DNA of 7,865 bases from Pseudomonadota bacterium. Lineage in GTDB: Bacteria > Pseudomonadota > Alphaproteobacteria > Rhizobiales > Rhizobiaceae. Shown here one piece after another: positions 5,380-7,865 of the stretch (within the stretch, counting starts at the first letter, position 1; every line of letters starts with the position of its first letter). Under the pieces are notes generated by a model. That model saw only the letters and a list, made by a program, of their open reading frames with translations, was not told where the DNA came from and searched no databases. The DNA is taken from positions 1-7,865 of the forward strand of contig JAEWFU010000327.1 in the NCBI GenBank assembly GCA_023388675.1, in the 5' to 3' direction. The translations under genes were made by a program, and so were the position numbers.

Positions 5380-7158
5380 ATGCCGAAAATGCTTTCCGCA
5401 CTTATGTCCGACGACAGCGCTATCGTAGCCGCCATCGACCGGTCGCAGGCAGTCATCCACTTCGACCTCGCCGGCAACATCCTCTTCGCCAATGCCAATT
5501 TCTGCGCGGCCGTAGGCTACGAGTTGTCGGAGGTCGTGGGGCGCCATCACCGGATGTTCGTCGATGCGGCGGAAGCGGAAAGTGCGGAGTATCGCGAATT
5601 CTGGGCGCGGCTGGCGCGCGGCGAATACGACCAGCGCCAGTACAAGCGTTTCGCCAAGGGCGGACGGGAAATCTGGATCGAGGCGTCCTATAATCCGCTG
5701 TTCAGGCGCGGCAAGCCCTACAAGGTGGTCAAGTTCGCCACAGACATCACCGCGGCCCGGCAGCGAGCGGCTGAAGATGCGGGCAAGCTGGAAGCGATCT
5801 CCAAATCCCAGGCGGTGATCGAGTTCACGCCGCAAGGCGAAATTCTCACGGCCAACGACAATTTCTGCAAGACGCTTGGCTACGAGCTCACCGAAATCCA
5901 AGGCCGGCATCACCGCATGTTCTGCGACCCGGCCTATGTCGGAAGCGAGGAATACCGCCAGTTCTGGCCAAGGCTTGCCCGGGGTGAATTCATTGCCAAC
6001 GAATTCGTTCGCTACGGCAAGGGCGGCAAGGAGGTCTGGATTCAGGCCGCCTACAATCCGATCGTCGACCTCGAAGGCAAGGTGGTGAAGTTCGCCACCG
6101 ACGTCAGCGAGCGCATGAGCGCCGTCGTCGCGCTCGGGGGTGGCTTGCGGGCGCTTGCGGAGGGGGACCTCGAGCAGCGGCTGGAGCGCGCTTTCGTGCC
6201 CTCGATGGAACAGGTCAGGGCCGATTTCAACGAAGCCGTCGGCAAGCTCTGCGCCGCCATGCAGGCTGTCGGCCACAATGCAAGGTCGATCGCGGCCGGC
6301 GCGGAAGAGGTCCGCTCCGCCGCATCCGACCTGTCGAGGCGAACCGAGCAGCAGGCGGCCTCTGTCGAGGAGACTGCCGCGGCCCTCGAGCAGGTCACCG
6401 CGACCGTCTCCGATTCGAGCAAGCGGGCGGAGGAAGCGGGCAGCCTCGTGCGCCAGACGCGCGAGAATGCCGAACGCTCGGCCGACGTGGTGCGCAATGC
6501 CGTTTCCGCGATGGGCGAGATCGAATCGTCGTCGCAGAAGATTTCCAGCATCATCGGCATGATCGACGAGATCGCGTTCCAGACCAATCTGCTGGCGCTC
6601 AATGCCGGCGTCGAGGCAGCCCGCGCCGGCGAGGCGGGCCGGGGCTTCGCCGTGGTGGCGCAGGAGGTGCGTGGGCTCGCGCAGCGGTCGGCGAGCGCTG
6701 CCAAGGACATCAAGGAACTGATCGGCGCCTCGGGCGGACAGGTCGAGCGGGGTGTGGCGCTGGTCGGGGAAACGGGCAAGGTGCTTGAGCAGATCGTCCA
6801 GCAGGTGCAGGAGATCAACACCAATGTCGCAGCCATCGTGCAGGGTACACGCGAACAGGCGACCAGCCTTACCGAGATCAACCGGGCGGTGAACAGCATC
6901 GATCAGGGCACGCAGCAGAATGCGGCCATGGTCGAGGAATCGACTGCCGCCAGCCACTCGCTGGCGGGCGAGGCGCAATCGCTGTTCAACCTGCTGACGC
7001 AGTTCAGGACGGGGGAGGCGCCGGCCGCGTCTGCACCGCCTACGGCTTCCACGCGACCGCAACCTGCATCATCGCCTGCGCGGCAACTCGTTCGGCAGGT
7101 GAAGGGTGCGTTCGCCGGCAATGCGGCACTGGCAACCGACGACTGGGAGGAGTTCTGA
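5380..7158 (+). CDS. Soluble methyl-accepting chemotaxis protein with tandem PAS domains
   Basis: A 592-aa chemoreceptor that would control a CheA/CheW complex. Two PAS domains lie at about 14-127 and 137-247 and are clearly duplicated: both carry GRHHRMF (54-60; 175-181), RLARGE, YNP and VVKFATD. A HAMP-like stretch ([14 protein letters not shown], 256-269) follows, then a long coiled-coil signalling domain. The hairpin tip ([20 protein letters not shown], 396-415, RAGE at 415-418) is canonical. Likely methylation pairs are E330/E331 in [10 protein letters not shown] and E519/E520 in [10 protein letters not shown]; their distance from the tip (about 88 and 101 residues) fits the 36-heptad class of Tsr. 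No signal peptide or membrane helix is present, so it is cytoplasmic and senses an internal signal such as redox or a bound cofactor. After an Ala/Pro-rich linker (547-566) it ends in DDWEEF, resembling the CheR/CheB-binding pentapeptide (NWETF in Tar/Tsr). Start chosen at ATG 5380, with GAAAGG seven bases upstream. It resembles rhizobial two-PAS soluble receptors such as McpY. Confidence 0.95.
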   Translation: MPKMLSALMSDDSAIVAAIDRSQAVIHFDLAGNILFANANFCAAVGYELSEVVGRHHRMFVDAAEAESAEYREFWARLARGEYDQRQYKRFAKGGREIWIEASYNPLFRRGKPYKVVKFATDITAARQRAAEDAGKLEAISKSQAVIEFTPQGEILTANDNFCKTLGYELTEIQGRHHRMFCDPAYVGSEEYRQFWPRLARGEFIANEFVRYGKGGKEVWIQAAYNPIVDLEGKVVKFATDVSERMSAVVALGGGLRALAEGDLEQRLERAFVPSMEQVRADFNEAVGKLCAAMQAVGHNARSIAAGAEEVRSAASDLSRRTEQQAASVEETAAALEQVTATVSDSSKRAEEAGSLVRQTRENAERSADVVRNAVSAMGEIESSSQKISSIIGMIDEIAFQTNLLALNAGVEAARAGEAGRGFAVVAQEVRGLAQRSASAAKDIKELIGASGGQVERGVALVGETGKVLEQIVQQVQEINTNVAAIVQGTREQATSLTEINRAVNSIDQGTQQNAAMVEESTAASHSLAGEAQSLFNLLTQFRTGEAPAASAPPTASTRPQPASSPARQLVRQVKGAFAGNAALATDDWEEF

Positions 7159-7164
7159 CGCGCC

Positions 7165-7865
7165 CTATCTGCGCGTCGCCATGGCGACGCCGATGGTGGT
7201 GATCGCCATGCCGACGAGCTGGACCGGGGTCAGCGTTTCGCCGAACAGCACCCAGGCGATGAGCGCCGTGACCGCGGGCACGAGATAGAAGAGCGACGAG
7301 ACCTTCGACATCTCGCCCTCGCGAATCATCATCATCAAAAGGAAGATCGCGCCGATCGAAAGCACCAGCACCAGCCATGCCATGGCGAACACCAGTTCGC
7401 CGGTCAGGGTGAACTGGCGCGTCTCGAAGGCGAACGAGCCGATGGCCATCACCACGGCCGCGCCGAGATACTGCCACAGCGTCGCGGTAACGAGGTCGGC
7501 GTTGGACACGAACTTCTTCTGCCACACGGTGCCGGCGCTGATTGCCACCGCGCCGGCCAGGCACGCAGCGAATGTTGCCGGGGTTACGCCGCCGATCGCC
7601 TGGCCGATCTTCGGTGCCAGTACGATGACGATGCCGAGGAAGCCTGCGGCGAGCCCCGCCCAGTGGCGGGGCAGGATACGCTCGCCCAGCGCCCAGCCTG
7701 CCATGACGGCGGTGATCAGCGGCTGGAGGCCGATGATGAGGGCGGAAAGCCCGGCCGGCAGCCCGTGCCGGATCGCCCAGAACACGCCGCCGAGATAGAC
7801 ACCGTGGATCAGCGCGCCCGCAAATGCGGCATGCGCGGCCTGTGCCGGCGCCAGCTTCCTGGAGT
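7165..7865 (-). CDS. DMT superfamily transporter, EamA domain, partial (N-terminus off the right edge)
   Basis: A drug/metabolite-type membrane transporter; 232 C-terminal residues are present of roughly 290-300 usual. The frame is open to the window edge: upstream of the GTG at 7785 it continues in phase through ALIHGVYLGG into VFWAIRHGLPAGLSALI, so the gene does not start there. That segment plus LQPLITAVMAGWALGE is the end of the first EamA repeat. The second repeat is complete, from about the QKKFVSNADLVTATLWQYLG region to the final SSLFYLVPAVTALIAWVLFGE and VGMAITTIGVAMATRR. About eight of the usual ten helices are seen. The substrate is unknown; relatives export amino acids or metabolites. 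Its TAG stop is 6 bp from the TGA of the convergent chemoreceptor. Confidence 0.93.
   Translation of the reverse strand, partial: SRKLAPAQAAHAAFAGALIHGVYLGGVFWAIRHGLPAGLSALIIGLQPLITAVMAGWALGERILPRHWAGLAAGFLGIVIVLAPKIGQAIGGVTPATFAACLAGAVAISAGTVWQKKFVSNADLVTATLWQYLGAAVVMAIGSFAFETRQFTLTGELVFAMAWLVLVLSIGAIFLLMMMIREGEMSKVSSLFYLVPAVTALIAWVLFGETLTPVQLVGMAITTIGVAMATRR

Noticed and set aside
5149..7062. Minus-strand open frame of 637 codons
   Set aside because: It lies opposite the chemoreceptor, whose domains are unmistakable; the antisense product is low-complexity and recognisable as nothing.
7165..7785. Complete 206-aa transporter starting at GTG 7785
   Set aside because: The frame stays open and family-like upstream (ALIHGVYLGG) to the window edge, so the gene is simply cut by the window.

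Overview
The window is high-GC DNA with tightly packed genes typical of an alphaproteobacterium. The best fit is the order Hyphomicrobiales, in the Mesorhizobium/Phyllobacteriaceae-like group. Three things point there: close matches to rhizobial-type protein families (etfBA next to a PduO-type adenosyltransferase, a rhomboid protease and a tiny HIG1-domain protein), a cytoplasmic PAS-PAS chemoreceptor ending in WEEF, and a long inverted repeat of a kind I recall as common in these genomes. The assignment comes from family recognition only; no search was run.

Layout. Positions 1-4283 hold six genes, all on the minus strand and read right to left: an SDR oxidoreductase (3417-4283), a 63-aa HIG1 membrane protein (3206-3397), a cob(I)alamin adenosyltransferase (2605-3186), a rhomboid protease (1806-2573), etfB (846-1592) and etfA (start at 647, running off the left edge). 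The first four are separated by only 19, 19 and 31 bp and look like one operon. A 213-bp gap with a candidate promoter and a small palindrome precedes etfB. A 198-bp gap carrying a 136-bp element with perfect 44-bp inverted arms separates etfB from etfA. On the plus strand, divergent from the SDR gene, lies a YihY/BrkB-family membrane protein (4335-5189), followed by a soluble methyl-accepting chemotaxis protein (5380-7158). A DMT/EamA transporter lies on the minus strand at 7165-7865, convergent with the chemoreceptor across only 6 bp and cut by the right edge.

How the genes may fit together. ETF collects electrons from acyl-CoA and related dehydrogenases. The adenosyltransferase makes adenosylcobalamin, the cofactor of methylmalonyl-CoA mutase, which handles propionyl-CoA from odd-chain fatty acid and branched-chain amino acid breakdown. 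HIG1 proteins are linked in eukaryotes to cytochrome oxidase. A theme of catabolism feeding respiration is therefore reasonable, but it is inferred from neighbourhood. The chemoreceptor is an orphan: no che genes are visible, and its ligand or redox signal is unknown.

I see no CRISPR array, tRNA, rRNA, transposase, phage gene or clearly new multigene system. The items most worth a second look are the inverted-repeat element inside the etfBA unit, the palindrome upstream of etfB, and the duplicated PAS module of the soluble chemoreceptor.
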